A DNA stretch of 28,543 nt, from NCBI GenBank assembly GCA_020650975.1, contig JAIPMN010000587.1, positions 1 to 28,543 of the forward strand. Reading direction: 5' to 3'. The stretch is from Apostichopus californicus. Taxonomy: Eukaryota; Echinodermata; Holothuroidea; Aspidochirotida; Stichopodidae. The position numbers were made by a program, and so were the translations under genes. This document shows positions 22,901 to 28,386 of this stretch, one piece after another; the stretch's first letter is position 1, and the number at the start of each line of letters is the position of its first letter. Under the pieces are notes generated by a model that did not search any database, was not told where the DNA came from, and saw only the letters and a program-made list of their open reading frames with translations.

Positions 22901-25900
22901 GGTTCGCGCCATAAGGGCAGCAGAAAATAAATTTCTTTCTCTCGATTGCGACAGCTGTTTTCAATTAAACACTCCTGGTCAGAGTGCATTTAGAATAAGA
23001 AACATTGAATCTGCTTCAGAAGTTTTGTTGTTTACAAAATTGATCAGCAATTAAACCACTATTTTAGACTTTAAGATGGTACCACTTTCAATTTTTTCCA
23101 CTCTCTTGATTAATATTTCATGCATAAATCATGTCATGTCATGTGAATTTTCTATTGATTGTCAATCTGCTGCATGCAATCTATTGATACATCATTGTAT
23201 GGTCTCTCTCTATATATATATATAGATATATATGTATGTATGTATGTATGTATTACTGACAGATGACTGTAGCTGTCATATTTTCGAGCCAACTTATTTT
23301 TATTATTTGTTTTTCCACAAAAGTACAAAGTAGAGGGAAGTCTTCCATAAAGCTTAAAAGCAAAACAGTGTTCAAGACTCCCTGAAGAAAGAAAAGAAAA
23401 CATATATATACACATATACATAAATGTAATAACATATTAAATGTTCAATACATATGTAGTAATTATATACAAGTTTAATTTGTCAGTAGTCAGTAACTAG
23501 TTATCATTTCCTTACATATAAACCACTTCTTAAAGGATGTGACTGACATTTTACTCTTTAAATCATTCGTTAGTAGATTCCATGTTTTTGTTGCACGGTT
23601 TTTAGGCTAAAGTTTCCAATGGTGGTATTGTAAAGATTATAGTGGGCATGATTAGCAAGCCTCATGTTATGATTAAAACATTGTTAAAGGCAGCTGGTAG
23701 TAATCCATTCCAGGTCTTGAAAGCAAATAATGCAAGCTTAACTTTAATGAGATCGTGCAATTTTAGTAAGTCGAGTTTCTTAAATAGGGGACTGGTGTGC
23801 TCACGTGGGCCCGGGCTGAGTGTGTTATGTGGCGAATGGCTGCCTTTTGGAGTATGGTAAGATTGTTAAGGTTGGTGTTGTATGTACCAGACCAAATAAT
23901 GGAACAATAAGTGAGATGCCGGAAAATCAGGGTCTGGTATAGTGTTCTGAGAATGTTTTCTGATAGAGATAATATTTCAACTTAGATAATATGCCAACAT
24001 TTGGAAATATAGTTGTGCAGCTAAGTTTTACAGTCATTATTAACACCTAACTTGTGTAACTTGTGTAACCACTTTCCTGAATGCAATTTTGATCTACTCA
24101 GACGAAAAACGTTAAGAATTGACACAGTGAAAGAAGAAAAACATTGATGTTGTATTTTGAGGCACGGCCATGAGTTATTTTGCCTATTTACCAATATGAT
24201 ACAGCATGGGCAGAGCATTATTCGGTCAGTTACTCAGGTGCAACACAATACTCGAATAGCAAAGCATAGTACTTTTATGGTCTCAAATGACATGTTTACA
24301 TTTTTTTACATTTGGGTACTATTAGTTTCTTTCAAGGACAATTGGTGCTGAATTTCAATTGTTTATTGACGTTTAAAAGAACATTATTTGGTTGAGTTAT
24401 GAGGACTTATAGAACAATGGATTAACAATAAGCATTTAGGCATGCACGGAGGTGCCAACGACATCATCAAGTTATCCTTAAAGCAGCATTCCAGAGATTT
24501 CTGATATGTTATAGTTGAATCTCTTGAAAGCCTGAATAGATATTGAAACTTTACTTGCAGTTAAAAGTTTCTATTTTGTTGGTCTATGATACTTCCTTTG
24601 TCATGTGTCTGAAAGTAAAGTACATGATTATATGTTAAGCTCATGATCTTATCATGTTAATATCATAAGCTCATGTTCTTATCATGTTAATGTTGACTAG
24701 GAAATTTTTCCCAACAGTGTTCATCTTGCTTAATCGTTTTTTGCTCTCCTCTTTAGCCTTGACCACTTCATCTAATCCACAAACCAGTTTTAATGACATC
24801 GTAAATCCAGCTGCTGGTTCAATTGATGTCGGTCAGAGTTGTACAACCATTCCTATAACCATAATCGATGACACTGTTACCGAATTGGCCGAAACGTTCG
24901 TCTTAAGTCTTAGTACCGCAACACCAGTAGGAATCCAGATCAATCCAAATCTTGACACCTACACTGTTATCATCCTGGCAAATGATGGTAAAACAAGCCC
25001 CTGAAATTATTTTTAATCAAGCATTAAATCAAAGAACATATTACAAAGGTTTAGTTCTAGTAGATGTTATGGAATCTTCTTCAGTGAAGGCTTTCAATGT
25101 GGATATAATCAAGGCAAATACGATTCACTCTGCTTAAAGATCACCCTGTCACAAATATCTTCTTCCATAACTCTTAGATGTGTTTGTTTGAAGGGTGACC
25201 TACTTTTGCTTGATAAATCCCTTCATTTCTCTAGGGAATGGATCAAAGTCGTCGTCGTCATCACACATTTTCCCCCTCAAAATTTGGACTTTCCTTGTAT
25301 TATCTTGTTGGTTTGGACTTTCCTTGATATGTGATACAATTAGCTGTCGTGTGATATGTATTGGTTACGGATCACCACTAATGATGGTGTGAAAGAATAT
25401 TCTACCATAAGGATAGCACCCAAGCAATAGAAATGTATTGATTGGGTATCACTACTAATGATGGTGTGAATGAATATTCTACCATAAGGATAGCACCCAA
25501 GCAATAGAAATGTATTGATTGGGGATCACTACTAATGATGGTGTGAATGAATATTCTACCATTGGGATAGCACCCAAGCAATAGAAATGTATTGGTGGGG
25601 GATCACCACTAATGATGGTGTGAATGAATATTCTACCATAAGGATAGCACCCAAGCAATAGAAATGTATTGATTGGGTATCACTACTAATGATGGTGTGA
25701 ATGAATATTCTACCATTGGGATAGCACCCAAGCAATAGAAATGTATTGATTGGGGATCACCACTAATGATGGTGTGAATGAATATTCTACCATAAGGATA
25801 GCACCCAAGCAATAGAAATGTATTGATTGGGTATCACTACTAATGATGGTGTGAATGAATATTCTACCATTGGGATAGCACCCAAGCAATAAGTGTATTG

Positions 25901-28190
25901 GTTGGGGATCACCACTAATGATGGTGTGAATGAATATTCTACCATAAGGATAGCACCCAAGCAATAGAAATGTTTTGATTGGGGATCACCACTAATGATG
26001 GTGTGAATGAATATTCTACCATTGGGATAGCATCTAAGCAATAGAAATGTATTTGTTATGGATCACCTCTTAGATTGCAAGTTGCCAATATCTTTTAACA
26101 TGGCATTACCTTATCATGATTGACAAAGGGAATAAACATGGACTTCTGCAATAGGACTGCATGATAATTTTCTCAGAATTTCAATTAGACAAGTAGGCGT
26201 TAATTAAGGAACTAAGATATCGTTGCATTTTAATGCTAGCTCTTGTTTTATCTTTTCTTTATTTTACCAGTAAATATTGTTCCAGAGGTTGGGTTTATAA
26301 CCAGCCAATTCACAGGTTCTGAAGCTGTTGGTACAGTAAATCTGAATTTATGCTTGGACACTCCATCAACTACTAATACAGTAGTTAGTAAGTATACCTC
26401 AACAGATATTAAATTGTAAAGCGCAAAATGTATAGTGTATACCTAGCTGAAATAACTTTGTGCCCAGTTACCCAGATATGTTAATTATTACTGAAGTAGT
26501 TAATCATCAGATATTAAATAGATAATAATATATCTATATATGATCAGCAAGATGTGCAAATGTATAGTGTATTTTAACTCATTACCAAGTATCACATATT
26601 TCAGCTGTTAATTTAGTACTGAGAATCAGATATGTTTACTGTTAATTAAGTACTCGGTATCAGATATGTTAGCTGTTAATTTAGTAAAAAGTATATGTTA
26701 ACTGTTAAGTTAGTACTAAGAATCAGATATGTTAGCTTTTAACTCAGTACTAAGTATCACATATTTCAGCTGTTAATTTAGTACTGAGAATCAGATATGT
26801 TAACTGTTAATTAAGTACTCAGTACAAGGGCGTAGGAACCGGGGGGGCTGGGTGCGCCAGCCCCCCAGTGAAAAATGGAGGGGGCGGAAGTATCATTCTG
26901 CCCCCCCTGCTTCGCAAGTCAGAAAACCCCTTTTCATTTCCAAATGAGAAAAAAATCTCATTTGGAGCACCAAATTGCATCTAAGTCCAGGTGAAAATGC
27001 AAAATTATTTACAAAATGGAGTGGGTGTTTAAGTGTGCTATATTGCACCAAATTTCATCTGAGGCCACCTGGAAATGCAAAAAATTTCCAAAGGGGAGGA
27101 CCCCTCCCCCAGGCCGGCCATCAGTCTTCAGCCCCCCCCCACTCAAAAGTACCTTCCTACGCCACTGACTCAGTATCAGATATGTTAGCTGTTAATTTAG
27201 TAAAAAGTATATGTTAACTGTTAATTTAGTACTAAGAATCAGATATGTTAGCTTTTAACTCAGTACTAAGTATCACATATTTCAGGTGTTAATTTAGTAC
27301 TGAGAAACAGATATGTTAGCTGTTAATTTAGTACTCAGTATCAGATATGTTAGCTGTTAATTTAGTAAAAAGTATATGTTAACTGTTAAGTTAGTACTAA
27401 CAATCATATATGTCAGCTGTTAACTCAGTAATAAGTATCTGATATGTCAGCTGTTAATTTAGTAATGAGAATCAGATATGTTAGCTGTTAATTTAGTTCT
27501 TAGTATCACATATGTCAGCTGTGAATTTAGTACTGGGAATCACATATATTAACTCTTACTTTAAGACTAAGTATCAGATATGTTAAAATATTTAATATTG
27601 ACATTTTTCATTCGAAATGAAGATAAAGTACAAACTTTGGTTTTTCAGAAAATGAAAGATGTCGGGATTATAAAATTGGTTCAGATTCTATAACTCACAT
27701 TATATCTACCTTCATTTGGTAAAGAAATTGATGAGGGTGACATAGGTTACTTGCAGTCTTTAGTTTGGGTATTACCCAAATGAGGTTTTCAGGTGTTGGT
27801 AACCAGCCGTGACAAAAGCACAAAAGAGCACTGATATAATCAGGATTTATTCCCAGATTAAGTTTTAAAATATTGACTAGTCAGTTGACCTCTCTGGTTA
27901 AAGTTAGCTTCTGTATATGCACAAAACGTTGTTGTTTAATAGTTATTCTTTTGTTTCACTCCCAGGTTTGTCAAATAGTGCTCTCTCACCAACCAACTAT
28001 GTGGTGCCTAGTTCAGCCACCATATTTGCTACACAATTGTGCTCTTTGGATACTTTAACTATAGTTGATGATAACATTTTTGAACCAGCTGGCCACCAGT
28101 TCACAGTGTCACTAGTAGCTGTCACTCTTGGAACCGCAACCATTAATACAAACTTTGACACATTTGACGTCAACATAATCGATAATGATG
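4762..28190 (+). CDS. EGF / Calx-beta mosaic protein gene, 19 exons in window, partial at both ends
   Basis: Nineteen exons splice in frame to about 967 residues. All introns are GT-AG, and the donors are mostly GTAAGT or GTGAGT. Domain order: unassigned cysteine-containing region (residues 1-517), EGF (about 518-552), EGF (553-589), Calx-beta (590-695), EGF (696-734), Calx-beta (735-853), Calx-beta (854-967, continuing past the window). Calx-beta domains are calcium-binding beta-sandwiches found in sodium/calcium exchangers and in many extracellular adhesion proteins. The pairing with EGF and the many cysteines point to an extracellular protein. No membrane segment is visible. The 5' end (start codon, signal peptide) and 3' end are missing. 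Intron phases are mixed up to exon 6 and uniformly phase 1 after it, as expected for shuffled modules. I do not recognise a named orthologue. Confidence 0.82.
4998..6059 (+). other. Intron 1
   Basis: The intron is 1,062 bp, AT-rich, with a polypurine G run near 5020-5046 and a short tandem repeat at 5659-5699. Small open frames on either strand lack recognisable features. Confidence 0.7.
5659..5699. repeat. 11-bp tandem repeat, about 3.7 copies
   Basis: CTGGGATCCCT is repeated back to back with one substitution. Each unit contains the palindrome GGGATCCC. No function is suggested. Confidence 0.8.
6060..6208 (+). CDS. Exon 2: unassigned region with first FIDVTD motif
   Basis: Acceptor TTTACCTACAG; donor GTTAGT at 6209. 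It enters in phase 2 (AT from exon 1 plus T makes Ile) and leaves one base. It encodes about 49 residues: GTTTESSATTFGFIDVTD, then a proline-rich stretch ending in GVPANCATVLQIP. The FIDVTD motif (residues about 92-97) followed by PAN-x-C recurs in exon 10, which suggests an internal duplication of an unnamed domain. Confidence 0.75.
6209..7039 (+). other. Intron 2
   Basis: An 831-bp AT-rich intron. I see nothing in it beyond a short TA-rich tract near 6920-6950. Confidence 0.7.
7040..7140 (+). CDS. Exon 3: cysteine-rich short exon
   Basis: Acceptor TATTGTCTACAG; donor GTATTA at 7141, a weaker donor than its neighbours. It enters in phase 1 and leaves in phase 0. It encodes about 33 residues with three cysteines (TTRCEVG, AAECGGP, GGPCVLGG). 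The weak donor makes the 3' boundary the least certain point, but splicing into 8015 keeps the frame. Confidence 0.68.
7141..8014 (+). other. Intron 3
   Basis: An 874-bp intron with a G-rich tract at 7321-7348 and a CAA microsatellite near 7695-7710. A tempting acceptor at 7284 (TTTGCACAG) leads straight into TGG TAG in the required phase 0, so no exon is placed there. Confidence 0.7.
7321..7348 (+). other. G-rich tract with possible G-quadruplex
   Basis: AGGGAGGAGGGGGGGGGCGG continues into GGGCGG, giving several runs of three or more G on the coding strand of an intron. Whether it folds is not known. Confidence 0.5.
8015..8277 (+). CDS. Exon 4: unassigned beta-rich region
   Basis: Acceptor CCTACATAG; donor GTAAGT at 8278. 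It enters in phase 0 and leaves two bases, TC. It encodes about 87 residues with alternating hydrophobic strands (TNPCQLTIPATGVSEITVPL, then TSLQFTIEFVNVPGPCNLL). The two cysteines flank a stretch compatible with a beta-sandwich. No family recognised; it is the longest exon in the window. Confidence 0.78.
8278..8949 (+). other. Intron 4
   Basis: A 672-bp intron in which I see no repeat, RNA or coding feature. Confidence 0.7.
8950..9090 (+). CDS. Exon 5: unassigned region
   Basis: Acceptor TTGGTTTCAG; donor GTGAGT at 9091. It enters and leaves in phase 2 (TC|T makes Ser). It encodes about 47 residues (GSAFVTPRGGQITASNFPSM and on), with one cysteine in QTACFQFSD. Phase continuity with exons 4 and 6 is the main support. 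Confidence 0.74.
9091..10305 (+). other. Intron 5, with a possible repeat at 9244-9510 and an ATT run
   Basis: A 1,215-bp intron. The stretch 9244-9510 is more balanced in base composition than its surroundings and holds overlapping open frames on both strands (plus 9276-9509, minus 9245-9433). It may be a dispersed repeat, though I see no termini. An ATT microsatellite lies at about 9846-9867. Homopolymer runs of C and A are near 10040-10060. Confidence 0.5.
9844..9867. repeat. ATT microsatellite
   Basis: ATTATTATT tract within intron 5. It resembles the 3' tail of the LINE fragment at 12080-12105, but no LINE coding sequence is visible before it. Confidence 0.75.
10306..10346 (+). CDS. Exon 6: 41-bp micro-exon
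   Basis: Acceptor GCTTTCTTCCAG; donor GTAAAC at 10347. It enters in phase 2 (AA|T makes Asn) and leaves in phase 1. It encodes about 13 residues (GRISEVYCHNFQQ) with one cysteine. It is required to convert the phase-2 end of exon 5 to the phase-1 start of exon 7, which is good support for so short an exon. Confidence 0.68.
10347..10803 (+). other. Intron 6
   Basis: A 457-bp AT-rich intron with nothing recognisable. Confidence 0.7.
10804..10899 (+). CDS. Exon 7: unassigned region
   Basis: Acceptor CACTTTTTCAG; donor GTAAGT at 10900. It is a phase 1-1 exon of about 32 residues (RASFSRAAIAGTAGSTLSVN, then LSVRQIGRTPL). The alternating pattern suggests beta strands. It has no cysteine and no recognised motif. 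Confidence 0.74.
11640..12105 (+). mobile_element. 5'-truncated LINE, 3' end of reverse-transcriptase ORF
   Basis: The open frame to the stop at 12012-12014 carries the C-terminal hallmark of CR1/L2-like LINE polymerases: FHWLPISYRIQYKLLLLTF, then TRTLRSSNKLYLTVPKPRLK, SYLWNKLPDHIRT and FKSLLKTHFF. These fall after the catalytic reverse-transcriptase core, so the copy is heavily 5'-truncated and inactive. The 3' region contains AAAGCGCCTTGAGC and GGCGCTATATAAGT, typical of such LINE tails, and ends in a TTA microsatellite at about 12080-12105. The 5' limit is approximate. The stretch between LLLLTF and TRTLRSS is a poor match to the family. Confidence 0.85.
12180..12870. repeat. 46-bp minisatellite
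   Basis: Regular units built on GGATAATTATATACATAACA and GGGGTACATAATGACACAAC start at 12272, 12318, 12364, 12412, 12458, 12504, 12552, 12598, 12644 and 12691. That is a period of 46 with occasional 47- or 48-bp units. Both flanks are degenerate copies. Minus-strand open frames across it (for example 12541-12837) are by-products of the repeat. Confidence 0.9.
13714..13914 (+). CDS. Exon 8: unassigned beta-rich region
   Basis: Acceptor TTTCTTCATAG; donor GTGAGT at 13915. It is a phase 1-1 exon of 67 residues, rich in valine, threonine and serine (ITGNGNFVVTSGTSLSGDQQ, then VESITLVLPSVGFTTVQLG). It has no cysteines. It looks like part of a beta-sandwich, but I cannot name the fold. Confidence 0.77.
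13915..14657 (+). other. Intron 8
   Basis: A 743-bp intron with T-rich tracts near 14238-14290. Nothing else is visible. Confidence 0.7.
14658..14768 (+). CDS. Exon 9: unassigned region
   Basis: Acceptor TTTTTGCTTTCAG; donor GTGAGT at 14769. It is a phase 1-1 exon of 37 residues (ASFITIESLAIVQDGTNNRF, then LRATACKNDGGILGGIF) with one cysteine. The open frame runs on past the donor, but the splice into exon 10 restores the FIDVTD-containing module. Confidence 0.74.
15412..15482 (+). repeat. Hairpin followed by GT microsatellite
   Basis: GGTTCCTTGCTGGAAGCAAG with the following GGAGCC can fold back on itself (stem GGTTCCTTGCT / AGCAAGGGAGCC with a mismatch). A GTGTGTGTGTGCGTGTGTGT tract follows. 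The pair could be the edge of a dispersed repeat. Confidence 0.5.
15640..16290. repeat. Degenerate tandem repeat block, about 3 copies of 220-240 bp
   Basis: A similar string recurs three times: AAGTCGGATTGTAGCCAAAC near 15659, AAGTCAGATTGTAACCAAAC near 15900, and AAATCGGATTGTATCCAAAG near 16121. Each is followed by a GGTACAT-containing segment. Between them, GGGGCCCAATATTTTGGG and variants recur (near 15749, 15834, 15986, 16201 and 16229). The GGGCCC and AATATT parts are palindromic. The copies are too diverged to be recent. Confidence 0.6.
16632..16844 (+). CDS. Exon 10: second FIDVTD module
   Basis: Acceptor TTTATTCTACAG; donor GTGAGT at 16845. It is a phase 1-1 exon of 71 residues. It starts ISDVSGTFIDVTDATFENYY, continues with NIPANVDCQTFLVPLLEGN, and ends SILSFNIP. 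FIDVTD (residues about 455-460), then PAN and a cysteine, repeat the order seen in exon 2. This is the last exon of the unassigned region, directly before the first EGF exon. Confidence 0.8.
17109..17213 (+). CDS. Exon 11: EGF-like domain 1
   Basis: Acceptor CATATTATAG; donor GTAATT at 17214. It is a phase 1-1 exon of 35 residues with six cysteines in EGF order: RCASTPCGPGICSEIGTLCD, then CTNTGFTGDVC. The C-x-C pair and the G-F-T-G turn before the last cysteine are typical. It lacks the N-terminal acidic motif of calcium-binding EGF domains. One exon encodes one domain. Confidence 0.9.
17214..18157 (+). other. Intron 11
   Basis: A 944-bp intron, about half of it a minisatellite (annotated separately). 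Confidence 0.7.
17430..17915. repeat. 52-bp minisatellite, 9 units
   Basis: Units start with TTGGAATATGGGCATCACCA at 17445, 17496, 17547, 17601, 17653, 17707, 17759, 17811 and 17863. The period is 51-54 bp. Length differences lie in the GGTGGTAGTATAATAAGG part, which varies between TGGTGGTAG, TGAGTAGTAG and similar forms. Decayed copies seem to continue to about 18010. The minus-strand open frames across it are artefacts. Confidence 0.92.
18158..18268 (+). CDS. Exon 12: EGF-like domain 2
   Basis: Acceptor TTTTCTTCACAG; donor GTGAGA at 18269. It is a phase 1-1 exon of 37 residues with six cysteines: LCNPSPCNTGVCSVANNAFS, then CDCSATFFDGTTC. Spacing fits EGF. The Asn/Asp hydroxylation consensus is not met, because the third position after the third cysteine is not Asp or Asn in register. 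It lies directly after EGF 1 in the protein. Confidence 0.9.
18269..18975 (+). other. Intron 12
   Basis: A 707-bp intron with a TTC-rich tract near 18276-18302 and an A run near 18320. Nothing else is recognised. Confidence 0.7.
18976..19086 (+). CDS. Exon 13: Calx-beta domain 1, N-terminal half
   Basis: Acceptor TCTTCTTTTCAG; donor GTAGGT at 19087. It is a phase 1-1 exon of 37 residues: LQIQFPVTTTTVLENAGFID, then INVCLNSIVPRTFGVTF. The strand pattern with E-N-x-G-x-x-x-I-x-V-C matches the start of Calx-beta domains of the extracellular, cysteine-bearing type. A competing AG five bases downstream would break the frame. A second GT at 19091 is less favourable by phase. Confidence 0.85.
19087..19405 (+). 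other. Intron 13
   Basis: A 319-bp intron with a GTT microsatellite near 19349-19370. Confidence 0.75.
19406..19612 (+). CDS. Exon 14: Calx-beta domain 1, C-terminal half
   Basis: Acceptor CTCTGTGACAG; donor GTAAGC at 19613. It is a phase 1-1 exon of 69 residues. GTISIGSSCAVVRIVIFSDG is followed by ILEGTENIPVTLT and ends VFTLIIN. The S-D-x-x-x-E-G-x-E segment is the conserved calcium-site loop of Calx-beta. The cysteine in GSSCAV can pair with the one in exon 13 (NVCLNS). Confidence 0.88.
19613..20431 (+). other. Intron 14
   Basis: An 819-bp AT-rich intron with a TA/TTA-rich microsatellite near 20265-20290. Open frames on both strands (plus 19729-20019, minus 19938-20249) have no recognisable content. 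Confidence 0.7.
20432..20548 (+). CDS. Exon 15: EGF-like domain 3
   Basis: Acceptor CCCCTTTTACAG; donor GTAGGT at 20549. It is a phase 1-1 exon of 39 residues with six cysteines: EVDVCFNNPCNGGICTALGG, then IAQCDCTITTNIGQFC. The NPCNGGIC core is characteristic of EGF. VDVC before the first cysteine only partly resembles the calcium-binding EGF consensus. It separates Calx-beta 1 from Calx-beta 2. Confidence 0.92.
20549..22025 (+). other. Intron 15, with a balanced-composition segment at 20560-20810
   Basis: A 1,477-bp intron. Its first 250 bases are richer in GC than the rest and hold an open frame (20553-20801, plus) with no motif I know. It could be a repeat fragment. The frame of exon 15 stops at once if read past the donor (GGT AGG TGA). 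The remainder, 20811-22025, is AT-rich with T runs near 21629 and 21900. Confidence 0.6.
22026..22151 (+). CDS. Exon 16: Calx-beta domain 2, N-terminal half
   Basis: Acceptor CTTCCTCTTACAG; donor GTAAGT at 22152. It is a phase 1-1 exon of 42 residues: VTIQFQAASAVISVMEAAQS, then ITVQVCLALDPQTLPRTFDI. It aligns with exon 13 (IQF, acidic residue before A, V-C-L, PRTF) and ends at the equivalent point of the domain. Confidence 0.87.
22330..22980. other. Unresolved, balanced-composition segment with long open frame
   Basis: This block is less AT-rich than the rest of the intron and keeps a 191-codon open frame on the minus strand (22389-22964), partly overlapped by a 68-codon plus-strand frame that starts at CAATGGCGGAG (22651). 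Neither product shows a domain I recognise. The minus-strand product is rich in Arg, Lys and Cys. It could be an old transposon body, a promoter-proximal segment of an antisense transcript, or chance. I see no inverted termini. Confidence 0.35.
23204..23252. repeat. TA / TATG microsatellite
   Basis: CTCTCTATATATATATATAG is followed by ATATATATGTATGTATGTAT. A compound dinucleotide and tetranucleotide repeat. Confidence 0.85.
23480..24110 (-). mobile_element. Decayed LINE fragment, C-terminal reverse-transcriptase region
   Basis: Read on the minus strand, the segment gives a typical end of a non-LTR retrotransposon polymerase: ENILRTLYQTLIFRHLTYCS, then IIWSGTYNTNLNNLTILQKA, AAIRHITHS, PLFKKLDLLKLHDLIKVKLA, LFAFKTWNGLLPAAFNN and TSFKKWF. 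At least two frameshifts and several stops interrupt it (frame change near 23788, stop near 23665), so it is dead. Upstream pieces reach about 24110 in yet another frame. It is antisense to the host gene. It differs in sequence from the plus-strand LINE at 11640-12105 and probably belongs to another clade. Confidence 0.82.
24757..24987 (+). CDS. Exon 17: Calx-beta domain 2, C-terminal half
   Basis: Acceptor CTCCTCTTTAG; donor GTAAAA at 24988. It is a phase 1-1 exon of 77 residues. AGSIDVGQSCTTIPITIIDD is followed by TVTELAETFVLSLSTATPVG and ends TYTVIILAND. I-I-D-D-x-x-x-E-x-x-E-x-F-x-L-x-L is the textbook Calx-beta signature, with acidic residues that bind calcium in the family. The cysteine in GQSCTT matches exons 14 and 19. 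Confidence 0.93.
24988..26270 (+). other. Intron 17
   Basis: A 1,283-bp intron, more than half of it the 77-bp minisatellite. The remaining parts, 24988-25355 and 26070-26270, show nothing. Confidence 0.7.
25356..26065. repeat. 77-bp minisatellite, 9 units with alternating subtypes
   Basis: AATGATGGTGTGAATGAATA recurs at 25380, 25457, 25534, 25611, 25688, 25765, 25842, 25917 and 25994. That is a strict 77-bp period except for one 75-bp unit, caused by a 2-bp loss in CAATAAGTG near 25890. Units carry either CCATAAGGATAG or CCATTGGGATAG. From the second unit on, these two forms alternate, giving a 154-bp higher-order period. Minus-strand open frames of 84 codons are by-products. Confidence 0.95.
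26271..26387 (+). CDS. Exon 18: Calx-beta domain 3, N-terminal half
   Basis: Acceptor TTTATTTTACCAG; donor GTAAGT at 26388. It is a phase 1-1 exon of 39 residues: VNIVPEVGFITSQFTGSEAV, then GTVNLNLCLDTPSTTNTVV. S-E-A-x-G-x-V-x-L-x-L-C-L matches the start of Calx-beta and aligns with exons 13 and 16, though the first strand is more diverged. Confidence 0.85.
26570..27590. repeat. AT-rich minisatellite, about 34-bp unit, interrupted by a transposon
   Basis: The consensus is close to TCAGATATGTTAGCTGTTAA followed by TTTAGTACTAAGTA. It is repeated with substitutions and small indels across the region, except for 26825-27167. Some stretches repeat as longer blocks: the set of units at 26640-26815 has close counterparts at 27172-27400, suggesting block duplication as well as unit-by-unit growth. 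Confidence 0.88.
26825..27167. mobile_element. Non-autonomous hAT-type element, 343 bp
   Basis: Termini are CAAGGGCGTAGGAACC on the left and, on the right, CCTTCCTACGCCACTG, whose reverse complement is CAGTGGCGTAGGAAGG. Thus GGCGTAGGAA is shared in inverted orientation, with mismatches at the outer bases. The flanks are identical 8-bp duplications, ACTCAGTA at 26817-26824 and 27168-27175. Removing the element and one duplication restores a normal minisatellite unit (GTACTCAGTATCAGATATG). The G-rich left and C-rich right subterminal blocks could pair. It has no transposase. Confidence 0.9.
27966..28190 (+). CDS. Exon 19: Calx-beta domain 3, C-terminal half (last exon in window)
   Basis: Acceptor TTTCACTCCCAG; donor GTGGGT at 28191. 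It is a phase 1-1 exon of 75 residues. IFATQLCSLDTLTIVDDNIF is followed by EPAGHQFTVSLVAVTL and ends DVNIIDND. V-D-D-N-x-F-E-x-x-x-x-x-F-x-V-S-L is the Calx-beta signature, and NIIDND is a typical domain end. The donor in phase 1 shows that the gene continues beyond the window. Confidence 0.9.
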
Positions 28191-28386
28191 GTGGGTATTA
28201 GACAAGAAACAAGGTTACACTTATCCAGGGAGAATGTCAGAGCATATCCCTCATTAATCATGGTGACAAACATCCCCCCAAAAAGAAATAAGAAGTATCA
28301 GTCATTACATCTTTAATTGAAAATATATTCAACTAAGGACTGGCCTGGTTTGATAGCCAGTTTTGTCAAACTGCACTTTTTTGTAC

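Larger units (their letters stand above)
22152..24756 (+). other. Intron 16
   Basis: A 2,605-bp intron with an unresolved segment at 22330-22980, TA/TATG microsatellites, and a minus-strand LINE fragment, each annotated separately. 24120-24756 shows nothing further except a near-duplicate pair of AAGCTCATG...TTATCATGTTAAT near 24638-24692. Confidence 0.65.
26388..27965 (+). other. Intron 18
   Basis: A 1,578-bp intron, mostly a 34-bp minisatellite split by a hAT-type element. 27600-27965 shows nothing further. Confidence 0.7.

Noticed and set aside
25710-26041. Minus-strand open frames of 84 codons
   Set aside because: They lie wholly inside the 77-bp minisatellite and repeat with its period; no independent evidence of a gene.
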